Positions 1 through 8,498 of a stretch of 64,000 bases of DNA are shown here, one piece after another; position 1 is the stretch's first letter; the number at the start of each line of letters is the position of its first letter. The position numbers and the translations under genes were made by a program. The notes under the pieces were generated by a model that was not told the origin of the DNA, did no database searches, and worked only from the letters and a program-made list of their open reading frames with translations. This DNA comes from a virus: positions 62,001 through 126,000 of the IMG/VR virus record IMGVR_UViG_3300043425_001539; one strand, written 5' to 3'.

Positions 1-1287
1 ATCTTTTGCCCGTTTCATAAATTCATATACTTCCAATTTATCTTCAATAGACATATCACGTGGTTCCATGTGTGGGAGTAATAAACGAATTCTTTCCATC
101 AGAGTTACGTCGTCTGGGTTTACGTCAACCAAAATTGATCTTGAACGAATTGCGCCATCGGGATCCGCTTTATCTTTTGGTAAATTTGATATAAATACAA
201 CTCGTCCTGCAAACTCAAAATAAGCTGGGATCATACCACCTTCAACAGCATTCCATTCTGCCTCAGGATCATTTTCGTAATCTTTAGGATCAAATACTAT
301 AGATGATTTTTTAAGATATGAAATTCTTCTAACCTTTTTAGTGTCAAGCGCAGCTTTTAGGATGTTACGTCCTGTTTCGTCTCTAAACACAGAATCACAA
401 TCATCAAAAACCAAAACTTTATTGCGGTATTGGAACATCTTCTTATACATCATAATTACTGAAACCGCACCGGAAACAATAATGTAATCTTCATCCTCGA
501 CAAGGCCTTCATCTTTTAATGCACGTTCAACACTGAAAGTTTTACCTGTACCTGCTCTACCAGAAATAAACAATGAATTAAATCCACCTGCAGCAAGTCT
601 TCGCGTAATTTCGTAAATGTCTTCAAGAGTTTCGTCCAACAGTTTTACTTTATCTTCCAATAGCATTTCATTACGCTTTACCGCTGGAATTTTTTCTGTG
701 GTTGATGTTACACCCTTTCTTACCTGCAAGATCATTCCGTATGAAATGCCCATACTTTTTGAAATGTCTGCAGCGCTCTCGCCTTGTTCCAATCTTGATT
801 GGATTTCAGATTGTTCATCAGGTGACAAAGGTTTACGTGCTTCATACAAAGAAGATTCAACCAATTTATCAATTGATTTAGCGTAAGATGGATCATTAAT
901 CAATCTTACAAATTCACTTAACAGAGAAACGATTGGAAAATTTTCACTTGATACAGAAAAATCTGCAACTCCAGAATTAGGCTTTGAAAGATATTCCAAA
1001 GTACCTATAATTCCTCTGCGTCCGCCACCATAAATTTTTACGCATGACAAATCCTTATCACTAAACAACATAACAACTGGTGTGTTATGATCATCATATC
1101 CAATAAACGGAAACAAAACGAATGCTTTGCCTGTCTTTTTGTTTAAAAAGGATTTTATAATTTCCGATGCTTGATTTAATTTAGGTTCTATATCAGTCTG
1201 AGACCTTCCTAAATTTTCGTTCATGCTATCAGAAGAATGCAAATCTCCGGAAATAAATTCCTCGAATAGTTGAATGTAATTCTTCAT
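1..1287 (-). CDS. AAA-family ATPase, 3' end cut off by the window edge
   Basis: Partial gene of 429 codons, open to the left edge; I translated it by hand from the ATG at 1287. It has a Walker A motif GRAGTGKT (about residues 243-250), a Walker B motif VLVFDDCD (about 291-298) and a following sensor-like VVFISNLPK, so it is an AAA-type nucleotide-driven remodelling enzyme. Residues 161-191 look like a helix-turn-helix (SAADISKSMGISYGMI). The N terminus, MKNYIQLFEEFISGD, resembles the shared leader of neighbouring proteins (see findings), though without a clear (I/L)-x-E site. The substrate is unknown. The ATPase call is firm; a role inside the virion is inference. Confidence 0.85.
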   Translation of the reverse strand, partial: MKNYIQLFEEFISGDLHSSDSMNENLGRSQTDIEPKLNQASEIIKSFLNKKTGKAFVLFPFIGYDDHNTPVVMLFSDKDLSCVKIYGGGRRGIIGTLEYLSKPNSGVADFSVSSENFPIVSLLSEFVRLINDPSYAKSIDKLVESSLYEARKPLSPDEQSEIQSRLEQGESAADISKSMGISYGMILQVRKGVTSTTEKIPAVKRNEMLLEDKVKLLDETLEDIYEITRRLAAGGFNSLFISGRAGTGKTFSVERALKDEGLVEDEDYIIVSGAVSVIMMYKKMFQYRNKVLVFDDCDSVFRDETGRNILKAALDTKKVRRISYLKKSSIVFDPKDYENDPEAEWNAVEGGMIPAYFEFAGRVVFISNLPKDKADPDGAIRSRSILVDVNPDDVTLMERIRLLLPHMEPRDMSIEDKLEVYEFMKRAKD

Positions 1288-1335
1288 TTAATTTTTTTTT
1301 ATTTTTATTATATATTTTGATTAAAATTTATTTTT

Positions 1336-1659
1336 TTATTTTTTTGGCTTAAACCCCGCGTCTCTTGCCTCTTTTGCTAAATCAGCATCAGCTTTACCCC
1401 AGGTACCTTCACCGCCAGTTAAAAAACTGTTTACTCGTGCATAACCCCATTGCTCCTGTCCTGCTCCAGGTCTATGCCCGCTTTTCCATGCTGCCATGCC
1501 TCTTCGCATAACTGCTCGAATTATTCCGATAGGAGCGCCTGATTCTTCGCTTTTCTTTTTGAGCGCTTTTTCGATATCGGGATTATCAATAGGACTTCTG
1601 TCAGTTGATTGTTGCTTTTCTTCAAGCAGCCAAGATTCATATGTTTTTGTGTATTCCAA
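1336..1659 (-). CDS. Conserved phage protein with a GMAAWKSGHRPG motif, probable packaged protein
   Basis: A 107-residue hydrophilic protein. The part from about residue 36 to the end holds the pattern GMAAWKSGHRPG, QWGYARVNSFL and GTWGKADADLA. I recognise this as a small conserved family of unknown function in cyanophages and other T4-like phages (DUF5824-like, from memory). The only start that includes the N-terminal leader is a TTG at 1659; no ATG lies upstream in frame. The leader MEYTKTYESWLLEE matches that of the neighbours and has L-L-E ending at residue 13, a T4-type prohead protease site. No enzymatic function is known. Confidence 0.75.
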   Translation of the reverse strand: MEYTKTYESWLLEEKQQSTDRSPIDNPDIEKALKKKSEESGAPIGIIRAVMRRGMAAWKSGHRPGAGQEQWGYARVNSFLTGGEGTWGKADADLAKEARDAGFKPKK

Positions 1660-1673
1660 AACAATTATAATTT

Positions 1674-2294
1674 TTATTTGAATTTATGAATTAATCCTAG
1701 AACACCCGAAACGTAATTTGCAGTATCTCTTATTAATTCCTTTTCATCTTCTGTAAATTCGTGAATATCTTTGACAAATTCAACTCCCATTGCCCCGTGT
1801 AATTTGCCAGTTGGGGTTTTTAAAGAAACTATAAATAAAGATTGACAACCCGTTGACTCAGCTGTATCTCTTAATCCAAAGGATTTTTGATTTTCGTCGC
1901 TTATGTCATTTATACATAATTCCTCATTATCATGAATTTCTTTAAGTGCTCGACTAAAAAAACTTGTTGGCACATTTTGAAATTTATCTCTAATAGTAGA
2001 AATACCAATGTTTACTATCTCAAAGAAAAAACTAAATTTTTTAATTGAAACTCCTGATGAATAATAATGTCCTCCATTATGAAACTGCATTATCCATATT
2101 CTGTCACAATCTATTTCACCTAATAAATATGTTAATTGTTCATTGATTAAAATATCCGACTCCATTTCTTCATACATCGGATCTTTTAAAGATTCTTTTC
2201 TTTTAATGTAGGACCTTACATATTCCAAAACCGCTGGGCCGATAACCGCAGTTATCAAGGCAACAATAATTGTAACAATTAATGATGTTTCCAT
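1674..2294 (-). CDS. Membrane-anchored GAF-like domain protein
   Basis: About 206 residues from the ATG at 2294; a TTG two codons upstream is possible but less likely. Residues 1-25 form one hydrophobic membrane segment (METSLIVTIIVALITAVIGP). After a charged linker comes a GAF-like fold with the conserved string RIWIMQFHNGGHYYSSGVS and the late GAMGVEF beta strand. GAF domains bind small molecules or act as dimerising sensors. The protein has no packaging-type leader, unlike its neighbours, so it probably acts in the inner membrane of the infected cell. The ligand and partner are unknown. Confidence 0.65.
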   Translation of the reverse strand: METSLIVTIIVALITAVIGPAVLEYVRSYIKRKESLKDPMYEEMESDILINEQLTYLLGEIDCDRIWIMQFHNGGHYYSSGVSIKKFSFFFEIVNIGISTIRDKFQNVPTSFFSRALKEIHDNEELCINDISDENQKSFGLRDTAESTGCQSLFIVSLKTPTGKLHGAMGVEFVKDIHEFTEDEKELIRDTANYVSGVLGLIHKFK

Positions 2295-2361
2295 TCTCAA
2301 AAACTCTAATAATGTCTAAGACATTATCTCTTTCTTTTTTCATATTTTTATTTTTTCTTAA

Positions 2362-2907
2362 TTAATTATCTTTGGAGTTTAAGTGTTTTTTAAGCCATTT
2401 TTTATAGTCTGAAAATGACATTAACCCAACTTTACGATTTGGATCATCTTCTTCAGGGTTAAATACATCGCCTGATCCTACAGAATCTGCTGACGGCGGT
2501 GCTGCATTTCCCATACCAGGAACATTCGAAGGACTTGCGGATATACCAGTGCCAAAATCTCCTTCATTAACGTCTTTTCCGCTAATATAATCTATAAATT
2601 GTTGAACAACAGGATCTTGTTTATCGCTTGTCATAGAAACCTTTTGAACACCTGCTTGGCTTGCTTGTGTAAACCAAAAGTATGATCCAGTATAATATGA
2701 TCCTAAACTATATTCATCAATTTTTTTAGTTTTTCTTTCAGGCAAATCCTTATGACTTGTTTCAGCAAAATCTTTAAGCTGCTTTAAAGTCATATTGTCA
2801 GCTAAGTCTTTGACTTCTTGACTTGCTTCACTTCTTGGCATGTCTCCTTTTTTAAGAGCGTATGCCATGCCCATTAGTTTTTGTTGTGCTTTTGAAGATG
2901 CCGGCAT
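2362..2907 (-). CDS. DUF3008-like protein
   Basis: A 181-residue protein. The first 60 residues (SKAQQKLMGMAYALKKGD, then EVKDLADNMTLKQLKDFAET and HKDLPER) match what I remember of the DUF3008 family, small proteins common in phages and of unknown function. The rest is low in complexity, rich in Gly, Ser and Pro (about 105-160), with a final basic SFSDYKKWLKKHL segment. It lies two bases from the next gene upstream and is surely cotranscribed with it. It lacks the N-terminal leader of the packaged set. Confidence 0.7.
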   Translation of the reverse strand: MPASSKAQQKLMGMAYALKKGDMPRSEASQEVKDLADNMTLKQLKDFAETSHKDLPERKTKKIDEYSLGSYYTGSYFWFTQASQAGVQKVSMTSDKQDPVVQQFIDYISGKDVNEGDFGTGISASPSNVPGMGNAAPPSADSVGSGDVFNPEEDDPNRKVGLMSFSDYKKWLKKHLNSKDN

Positions 2908-2909
2908 AA

Positions 2910-3257
2910 TTACGATATTTGATTCATTATAGCTGAATGCACCCGTGAGCCTAAACCAGATAAACGGTAAGTCTTTGATCCATTCTTTTCAGATATTTTA
3001 AAATATCTAGTGTTTTTATTAATCCATTTTCTGCTGGTGGCCCCACCTGTTTCTTCATTCATACCAGCTATAAATTCCATAAGCTCTTCATGTGTCACTT
3101 CACCTGATTCTTTAACAAATGAAAGAATTTTTTCGCGAATAGGCGCAACTGAAGAAATTTCCATTTTAGGATATTTATCAGTATATCTTCTTTTAATTGT
3201 TAACTTTTCCTCATTAATAAATTCATCAAAAGAAAGCGTATGTCTTTCGTTAGTCAT
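2910..3257 (-). CDS. Small protein with packaging-type leader and winged-helix-like body
   Basis: A 115-residue protein. The N terminus, MTNERHTLSFDEFINEEK, contains the leader core (F-x-x-F-I-N-E, the E at residue 16), so it may be targeted to the prohead and trimmed there. Residues 36-110 alternate short helices and strands (VREKILSFVKES-like, then HEELMEFIAGMNEE and a basic SRKWINKNTRYFKI) in the manner of a winged helix, which suggests nucleic-acid binding. That fold is a guess from residue pattern only. A GATATATA-type motif lies 24 bases upstream of the ATG. Confidence 0.6.
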   Translation of the reverse strand: MTNERHTLSFDEFINEEKLTIKRRYTDKYPKMEISSVAPIREKILSFVKESGEVTHEELMEFIAGMNEETGGATSRKWINKNTRYFKISEKNGSKTYRLSGLGSRVHSAIMNQIS

Positions 3258-3281
3258 AAATTAATTTTATTTTTATCTTTT

Positions 3282-3289
3282 TATATATC
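3282..3289 (-). promoter_or_regulatory. Candidate phage promoter element, GATATATA
   Basis: On the minus strand this reads GATATATA, 24 bases before the ATG at 3257. The same octamer sits ahead of several other genes at transcription-unit starts (31800-31807, 45987-45994, 63924-63931). Its position suits a -10 element. It is AT-rich and also occurs inside genes, so the call is tentative. Confidence 0.35.
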
Positions 3290-3291
3290 AA

Positions 3292-5025
3292 TTAATTATA
3301 AAAAAATTTGTCAAAAGACGATTTAATTTGTGTCCAATAAGGATGTACGCATTCCGGTGTTAAATTCTTAAACTCTTTTAAATTATCTTCAGTTAAACAT
3401 TTTTGCAATTTAGATATTGCTTTATTATTTATTTTTTGAATCTGAACAGGTTTGTTTTCTTTAGAAAAATAAATAGTCTTAAGCCCATCTTGTTCGGATT
3501 TTAGATCATTAAAACTTTGTTCTGTTGCAATGATTACGGGTTCATATTTGGGTCTTAATGAATCCAATATTTTTTTAAAGAAAGGACGATCCATTATTTT
3601 ATAATCTATCAGAAGTTCATCGTTATCTTGTAACAATGAATTAACAATCTTTTCTTTATTGTCTTCATCAGATCCATACATTTTTTCAGCCAAAGAATTG
3701 CTATGTATTAACAAAATTTTGTGGCCATTTAATTTTTTAAGTCTATCAGCTTCCTCAATAACATCTTTTGTCAACAAATTAAAATTTGTTATAATAACAT
3801 TTACCGGTGTTTTTCCAACGGTTTCATTCTTTCTAAGACTAAAAAATCTAGTAAGTAAACTTACAGCTTTAACATAATCCGCAGCCGATTCATCGTTTAA
3901 ATTATTTTCTAAGCTTTCAGTTTTTTCTTCTTTAAGTATTGAAGAAAACTCTAAAAATGAAAAATCGCCTCCAGCTAATTTGTTAATTTCTTCAATTTTT
4001 TCGTTAAAAGAATTTGCTACACTTTCGCTAATTAATCCGCTTTTATATTTAGGCTTTTTAAGATTGGTTAAAAATATAGAATATAAATACTCATAATTTT
4101 TATTATTTTCAAGAATCTCTAAAGTTTTGGGATTTTTAATCCATTTTTTGGATAAATTTCCTGACTTACTTAAAAAATCTGGACGTTTTAATCCAGATTC
4201 TAAAAATTCTTGTCCTTTCTGTACAACATATTCATTAAAAATTTCCGAAACTATTTCAATATAAGATTCATCGGGGTTAGCAGATGAAATTTTAATATTA
4301 TTAATAGGGAATGATTCTAAGTGTTCGCAAATGTTTAATAAAACTACATCAAAAAGATGACTACGAGATTCATTTATAATATCTGTATCCTTGCCTAATT
4401 TGATAAGTTCATTTTCAAATTCAAATATTAATGCTTCAACGTTTCTAAGTTTCTTGTTAAGAAACCCTTGTGTATAAATTTCTGATTCTGTTAATAATAA
4501 ACTGTTATTTCCTATTAAAGAATTAATAGTTTCTTCGGATAATTTTCCTTCAAATACAGGTTTTGCGTAATCAACTTTAAAAAGCTGCGACCATCTTTCA
4601 AAAACCGTAGTATCTTTAACTTCATTAATTACATCAAATTTGTTATTTCTTACAGTAATGTCTGTTAATATTAATCCGTTCTTTGGTGTTTTTTCATATT
4701 CTGTAACCAAAGGCATGTTTGAAGGAAACCAAGAAAACCCAAATCTATGTCTAACAGGTATGGATTTTTTTAATTCGTATGGAAGATTTTCAATATAATC
4801 AATAGCAGACTCATATAAATCACTTATTGTACGATCTATGCGTGATAATGGAACTTTTCCATTTTTTCCGTAAAATTGAAACTTATATGTTTTAGGATTT
4901 TTTTCAAATGAAAACCGAAAAGCATCAAATTTTTCAGTCACGCGCACTTCTTGTGAAAGAATTTGCTTTGCTTTATCCTGACCGTATTTATTTACAAAAG
5001 TGTTAAAATTTTTTATTCCTGCCAT
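3292..5025 (-). CDS. Two-domain protein: ligase-type nucleotidyltransferase-like N terminus, cytidylyltransferase-like C terminus
   Basis: A 577-residue protein. Residues 26-38 read EVRVTEKFDAFRF, close to motif I (K-x-D-G) of the covalent nucleotidyltransferase/ligase superfamily, but with Ala in place of the motif Gly; K32 would be the nucleotide-accepting lysine. LILTDITVRN near residue 135 would suit a later motif. The last 190 residues look like a Rossmann cytidylyltransferase fold (VNVIITNFNLLTKDVIEEA, then KILLIHSNS), but the HxGH catalytic signature is missing. This could be an RNA or protein nucleotidylating enzyme, or a decayed relative. The N terminus MAGIKNFNTFVNK faintly recalls the packaging leader. 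Confidence 0.55.
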   Translation of the reverse strand: MAGIKNFNTFVNKYGQDKAKQILSQEVRVTEKFDAFRFSFEKNPKTYKFQFYGKNGKVPLSRIDRTISDLYESAIDYIENLPYELKKSIPVRHRFGFSWFPSNMPLVTEYEKTPKNGLILTDITVRNNKFDVINEVKDTTVFERWSQLFKVDYAKPVFEGKLSEETINSLIGNNSLLLTESEIYTQGFLNKKLRNVEALIFEFENELIKLGKDTDIINESRSHLFDVVLLNICEHLESFPINNIKISSANPDESYIEIVSEIFNEYVVQKGQEFLESGLKRPDFLSKSGNLSKKWIKNPKTLEILENNKNYEYLYSIFLTNLKKPKYKSGLISESVANSFNEKIEEINKLAGGDFSFLEFSSILKEEKTESLENNLNDESAADYVKAVSLLTRFFSLRKNETVGKTPVNVIITNFNLLTKDVIEEADRLKKLNGHKILLIHSNSLAEKMYGSDEDNKEKIVNSLLQDNDELLIDYKIMDRPFFKKILDSLRPKYEPVIIATEQSFNDLKSEQDGLKTIYFSKENKPVQIQKINNKAISKLQKCLTEDNLKEFKNLTPECVHPYWTQIKSSFDKFFYN

Positions 5026-5064
5026 TTCTTTTTGGGCTTTTGGTTTTTTCTTTTACCTGTTATC

Positions 5065-5072
5065 TATATATC
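5065..5072 (-). promoter_or_regulatory. Candidate phage promoter element, GATATATA
   Basis: The octamer reads GATATATA on the minus strand, 39 bases ahead of the ATG at 5025, in the only gap between that gene and the LamG-like gene upstream. It is identical to the element ahead of several other transcription units. A promoter role is inferred from position alone. Confidence 0.3.
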
Positions 5073-5087
5073 ATATTGAGAAATTCA

Positions 5088-6221
5088 TTAAACTACTTGT
5101 CTAAATTCAATAGATTGTAAATCAAACAACAATGATACATCTGTTGCACTAAATCCAGTGTTCCATATTGCTAAACTATTAAATCGAACAGGCACATATG
5201 TTGTAGCATCCATAATAAAACATTCCTCTGTATTTCCTATTTCAATTGTTTGATATGTAGTACTGCTTTGAAAATCTCCACTTACATATAAAGCATATCC
5301 GTATTCCGAACTATTTGTTAAAACAATATTTGCCCAGTTTACTGGAACCGAACCAAGTTCAGCTGATAGATTAACATTGCCCGCTCCGCCAGGGTTTAAA
5401 TTACAAGAAACGCCTACAATACCTGAACCTTCGTCAGCAAGACTGATTGATATAGCATTACCTACATCATCTAAAAAACTAAATAATTTTGCACCAGCAT
5501 TAATAGCTGCAACTCTTACCCATATACTAATTGTAAAACTTGTACTTGTTTTAAGTAAATCAGTAACTCCAGTATCAATATACCCTCTTTCTTGCGCGTC
5601 AGTACCAAAGTCCAAAAACCAAGGTAATTCAGTAGGTGCGGATGGATGCCATCCATAAAGACCGACAGGTGAACCTGATACTGCTTGCACAAAAGACCAT
5701 GCATAATTATTTAAGCTTAAATCTTTTCCACTTCCGTATATTTGATAGTCGGTTGATAAACTTGGAGGAACACATAACCATTGATTAACGTCAAAAAAAT
5801 AAGATAAGTTTCCTATTTTTGGTATGGTTTTAAATCTATTAGAAATAACCGTGTCAGTTACAGCAGTTGTCATATACCACTGAATAGCATTAGGAACAGT
5901 TGAATATGTTGCACCTGCTAAATCCGTCGTTCTTATAGGAAAAATTTCATTAACGCCTGTGCCTCCGCTAAAAACAACAATTGACGGCCCTTCAGATGCT
6001 TTATATGAATAAATAGCGCATCCTGCAGTTGACCCAAATTCACCAGGCCCACTTCCTCCGCTTGACGGCGGATCAAGAACAGAATAATATCCAGTTACCG
6101 GAGTTTCACCATAGTCTCTGTATCCTACTCCAAAATTAAAACTATTAAAACGTAATGCATTTGCATCTGTCCCAGCCGCAGTTTCACCGCCTGCTACGCC
6201 ATGTATAGGTTTGTCTGGCAT
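5088..6221 (-). CDS. LamG / concanavalin A-like virion protein
   Basis: A 377-residue protein in two parts. Residues 1-115 hold a Gly-rich module containing CAIYSYKASEGPSIVVFSG. Residues about 200-370 look like a concanavalin A/LamG jelly roll (TSTSFTISIWVRVAAI, LSAELGSVPVNWANIVLTNS, VRFNSLAIWNTGFSATDV). Such domains bind sugars or decorate phage particles. The neighbouring gene at 6371-7384 has the same two-part plan, so the two are probably distant duplicates. A surface or fibre role, perhaps receptor binding, is inference; no chaperone or autoprotease domain is seen. Confidence 0.6.
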   Translation of the reverse strand: MPDKPIHGVAGGETAAGTDANALRFNSFNFGVGYRDYGETPVTGYYSVLDPPSSGGSGPGEFGSTAGCAIYSYKASEGPSIVVFSGGTGVNEIFPIRTTDLAGATYSTVPNAIQWYMTTAVTDTVISNRFKTIPKIGNLSYFFDVNQWLCVPPSLSTDYQIYGSGKDLSLNNYAWSFVQAVSGSPVGLYGWHPSAPTELPWFLDFGTDAQERGYIDTGVTDLLKTSTSFTISIWVRVAAINAGAKLFSFLDDVGNAISISLADEGSGIVGVSCNLNPGGAGNVNLSAELGSVPVNWANIVLTNSSEYGYALYVSGDFQSSTTYQTIEIGNTEECFIMDATTYVPVRFNSLAIWNTGFSATDVSLLFDLQSIEFRQVV

Positions 6222-6236
6222 ATTTTAAAACTATTT

Positions 6237-6374
6237 TTAGTTATAAATGATAGAAATATAAAAATTATAAGCGTCTTCTTCTTTGCCATAATAATTTTTA
6301 TAATATTCACCATTTTCGGAATATTCAACCCACCAGTTTGAACCGTCAAAATCCATATTCACAAATTTTTTCAT
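6237..6374 (-). CDS. Small acidic, aromatic-rich protein, 45 residues
   Basis: A short open frame I translated by hand. It starts MKKFVNMDFDGSNWWVEYSE and ends in YISIIYN before a TAA at 6237. It is rich in Tyr, Asn and acidic residues. Its ATG overlaps the stop of the LamG-like gene upstream by four bases (ATGA), the usual sign of translational coupling, and it fills most of the gap to the next gene. No family is recognised. Confidence 0.55.
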   Translation of the reverse strand: MKKFVNMDFDGSNWWVEYSENGEYYKNYYGKEEDAYNFYISIIYN

Positions 6375-7384
6375 AGCCCATAACTATTTTTCATTGCTTC
6401 ATATACCGCAGATATTTCAGCATCTGATAACATTCTATTGTAACATAAAACCGCGCCTATTCCTCCATTTGTACATGTGTTGGTATATCCTGTACCTATA
6501 CGAATTTCACCTGCTGGTACTAATGCAGTATTACTTCGGCATAAAAAATCAGCAACCCAAGGTGTACCGTTTTTACTAGAAAAACCTGTTCTACAAGCAG
6601 TAGTTTTTCCCGTTGATAATTTAACAGCCATCATATTCCAAGCATTAGCTGTTGTTTGTGCAATGGCGCCAGTATCGTAGGTAGGAGTCTTTCTGCTATA
6701 ATAACTAAATGCAGAAGTGGTTTCCCATGTTATAGCAAGTTCTTGTTCATATGAAGCATATATAGTTCCAGCTTTTTCAAAAATAGTCTTTCTTACAGCT
6801 CCTTGTGAACCGTACACCCAAAAAATAACTGTACAGTCTCCACCTAAATCAACAAGATTTGAGTTTGTACTACAATTCCAAAAGCCTGAACCATTAAAAG
6901 CAAATCCTGGATAACCTCCCAAAGATTGAAGCGGAGTTAAAGTATTATTGGAATTAAATTTTAATCCTTGTGCTATATCATACCAAGATGTGCTTCCGCT
7001 ATTATAGCTAATTACATTATGAGGCAATAAACACAAAGTTAATCCATCAGTTATAATAGGTTCTATATTAGCGCCTAAAACCATTTTATCATTTTCGGTG
7101 TTAAAATAATTCATACATTCCGAAAAAGTTGTGAATCCCGCACCTGAAATAGAATTTGTTATTCTAATTAGCTCTTCTTCATTAGAAGCAATTCTTATAG
7201 AAGGGCCACCGGATATCCTATTTTGATATACGGCATAACCGCCAGTAGGAGGATCAATTCCATTCCAAAAATTTGTTAAACTAGTCGGGCCTTTTGCTTG
7301 ATCTCCAGTTCCAATATAAAAGTTGCCTTTTTTTAACGCATTTGTTTCAGCAACTTCAGCGCTATATTTAATGGCATTTGGCAT
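6371..7384 (-). CDS. LamG-like virion protein, second copy
   Basis: A 337-residue protein. The N-terminal module contains GGYAVYQNRISGGPSIRIAS, the counterpart of the GCAIYSYKASEGPSIVVF stretch in the gene at 5088-6221. Residues about 150-335 have the LamG/concanavalin A pattern (YPGFAFNGSGFW, DCTVIFWVYGSQG, GEIRIGTGY, GGIGAVLCYNRMLSDAEI). The last string is the usual end of phage and bacterial LamG domains. It probably sits on the particle surface and binds glycans. The start overlaps the stop of the nucleotidyltransferase gene by one base. Confidence 0.62.
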   Translation of the reverse strand: MPNAIKYSAEVAETNALKKGNFYIGTGDQAKGPTSLTNFWNGIDPPTGGYAVYQNRISGGPSIRIASNEEELIRITNSISGAGFTTFSECMNYFNTENDKMVLGANIEPIITDGLTLCLLPHNVISYNSGSTSWYDIAQGLKFNSNNTLTPLQSLGGYPGFAFNGSGFWNCSTNSNLVDLGGDCTVIFWVYGSQGAVRKTIFEKAGTIYASYEQELAITWETTSAFSYYSRKTPTYDTGAIAQTTANAWNMMAVKLSTGKTTACRTGFSSKNGTPWVADFLCRSNTALVPAGEIRIGTGYTNTCTNGGIGAVLCYNRMLSDAEISAVYEAMKNSYGL

Positions 7385-8259
7385 TAACTTGGTAAAGGTA
7401 ATTTTGCATCTTCCAATTTATCAAAAAAATCTTGATAAATTTTTTCTCTTGCTTCAGGATATTTAAAAGCTGTAGAATCAATTAAATCTTTAAGCTTTTC
7501 ATATGTATTAATATCATTAGGCGCGTGTTTACCTGTAAATAGCAATTTAACTACTTCTTCGGGAGTATTTGTTATAAATCTATCATAATCTTTTAAAAGT
7601 TGTGCAGTTTTAAGTAATCCTTTTTTACCTTCAAAACTTTTTCTTACTTGCACTATTCCTTGATTTAACCTAACAACATACGATTGAAATTCTGCAGTCT
7701 CTCCGCTTTCAGATTTTTTAGTTACTTCAAAAAAAGATTTTCCAATTGCAGACATTAACAATAAATTTCTGTAAGCTCCTTTATATCTTGATTCAGCAAT
7801 TCTAAAATCAGGTGAATGATATATGAATCTACTCCAGCTTAAATCAGTAGAAAGCATAAAGTCAACTTGTGCGTATCCTTTTGATACAAATCCGCTAACA
7901 GGCGCTGCTATACTTACTTGATTAAAACCAGGCATCAATTTAGTTTGGTACCCAAGTTTTTTAAGTTCGTCATTTAACGCAAAAAGAGCATTTTGCAAAG
8001 GAACTCCAAAAAAACCTGCAATCTTATCAGCCGATACTGCAATGTCAATATCACCGCTTGTCTGATCAGGAAGTTTTTTACCTGCTGAACCTATAAGAGC
8101 AGCATCTTTATCCAAACCTTCTAATCCTATTTTAGGAAATATTTCTTTTGCTATCCATTTTGCAGTTTCAATTACTTCAGTTTGATTAATAGGGCGAACG
8201 TCGTCAACAGCATTTCCACTTTCTTTGATGTATTGCTCAAAAAGTTTAACATATTTCAT
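7384..8259 (-). CDS. DNA polymerase beta-superfamily nucleotidyltransferase, probable packaged enzyme
   Basis: A 291-residue protein from the ATG at 8259. I prefer this to the ATG eight codons upstream because it removes the overlap with the previous gene and makes the leader MKYVKLFEQYIKES line up with its neighbours. The I-K-E ends at residue 13, a T4-type prohead protease site. The enzyme core follows: GSAGKK at 57-62, then GDIDIA with D70 and D72, and a third acidic residue in AQVDFML (D133). These form the metal site of the pol-beta nucleotidyltransferase fold. Such enzymes move NMP onto RNA, proteins or antibiotics; the target here is unknown. Confidence 0.75.
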   Translation of the reverse strand: MKYVKLFEQYIKESGNAVDDVRPINQTEVIETAKWIAKEIFPKIGLEGLDKDAALIGSAGKKLPDQTSGDIDIAVSADKIAGFFGVPLQNALFALNDELKKLGYQTKLMPGFNQVSIAAPVSGFVSKGYAQVDFMLSTDLSWSRFIYHSPDFRIAESRYKGAYRNLLLMSAIGKSFFEVTKKSESGETAEFQSYVVRLNQGIVQVRKSFEGKKGLLKTAQLLKDYDRFITNTPEEVVKLLFTGKHAPNDINTYEKLKDLIDSTAFKYPEAREKIYQDFFDKLEDAKLPLPS

Positions 8260-8261
8260 AT

Positions 8262-8498
8262 TTAAGAATTTGTCTTTATCCATGCTTTAATTGCATCTTC
8301 AGCAGCCTTTCGTAATTTTTCTGTGTCTGCAGGACTAAAATCACCAGATTTTATATCCGAGAAAGAATTAGCAACACTTTCCCAAAAAGCATCAAGAGCA
8401 TCTTCGGCTACTTGACTAATTTTTTGCGAGCTGTAATTAATGCCTTCATCTAATGAGTCCTGATTTAAAAAGTTTTTAAATGTTGTAAAATGTTTCAT
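8262..8498 (-). CDS. Small helical protein with packaging-type leader
   Basis: A 78-residue protein with N terminus MKHFTTFKNFLNQDSLDEG. It has the leader core (T-F-x-x-F-L) and a possible protease site L-D-E at residues 16-18. What would remain after cutting is about 60 residues, mostly helix (VAEDALDAFWESVANSF, KLRKAAEDAIKAWIK), without recognisable function. It overlaps the gene before it by four bases and ends two bases before the next start, so it sits in one operon with both nucleotidyltransferases. Confidence 0.65.
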   Translation of the reverse strand: MKHFTTFKNFLNQDSLDEGINYSSQKISQVAEDALDAFWESVANSFSDIKSGDFSPADTEKLRKAAEDAIKAWIKTNS

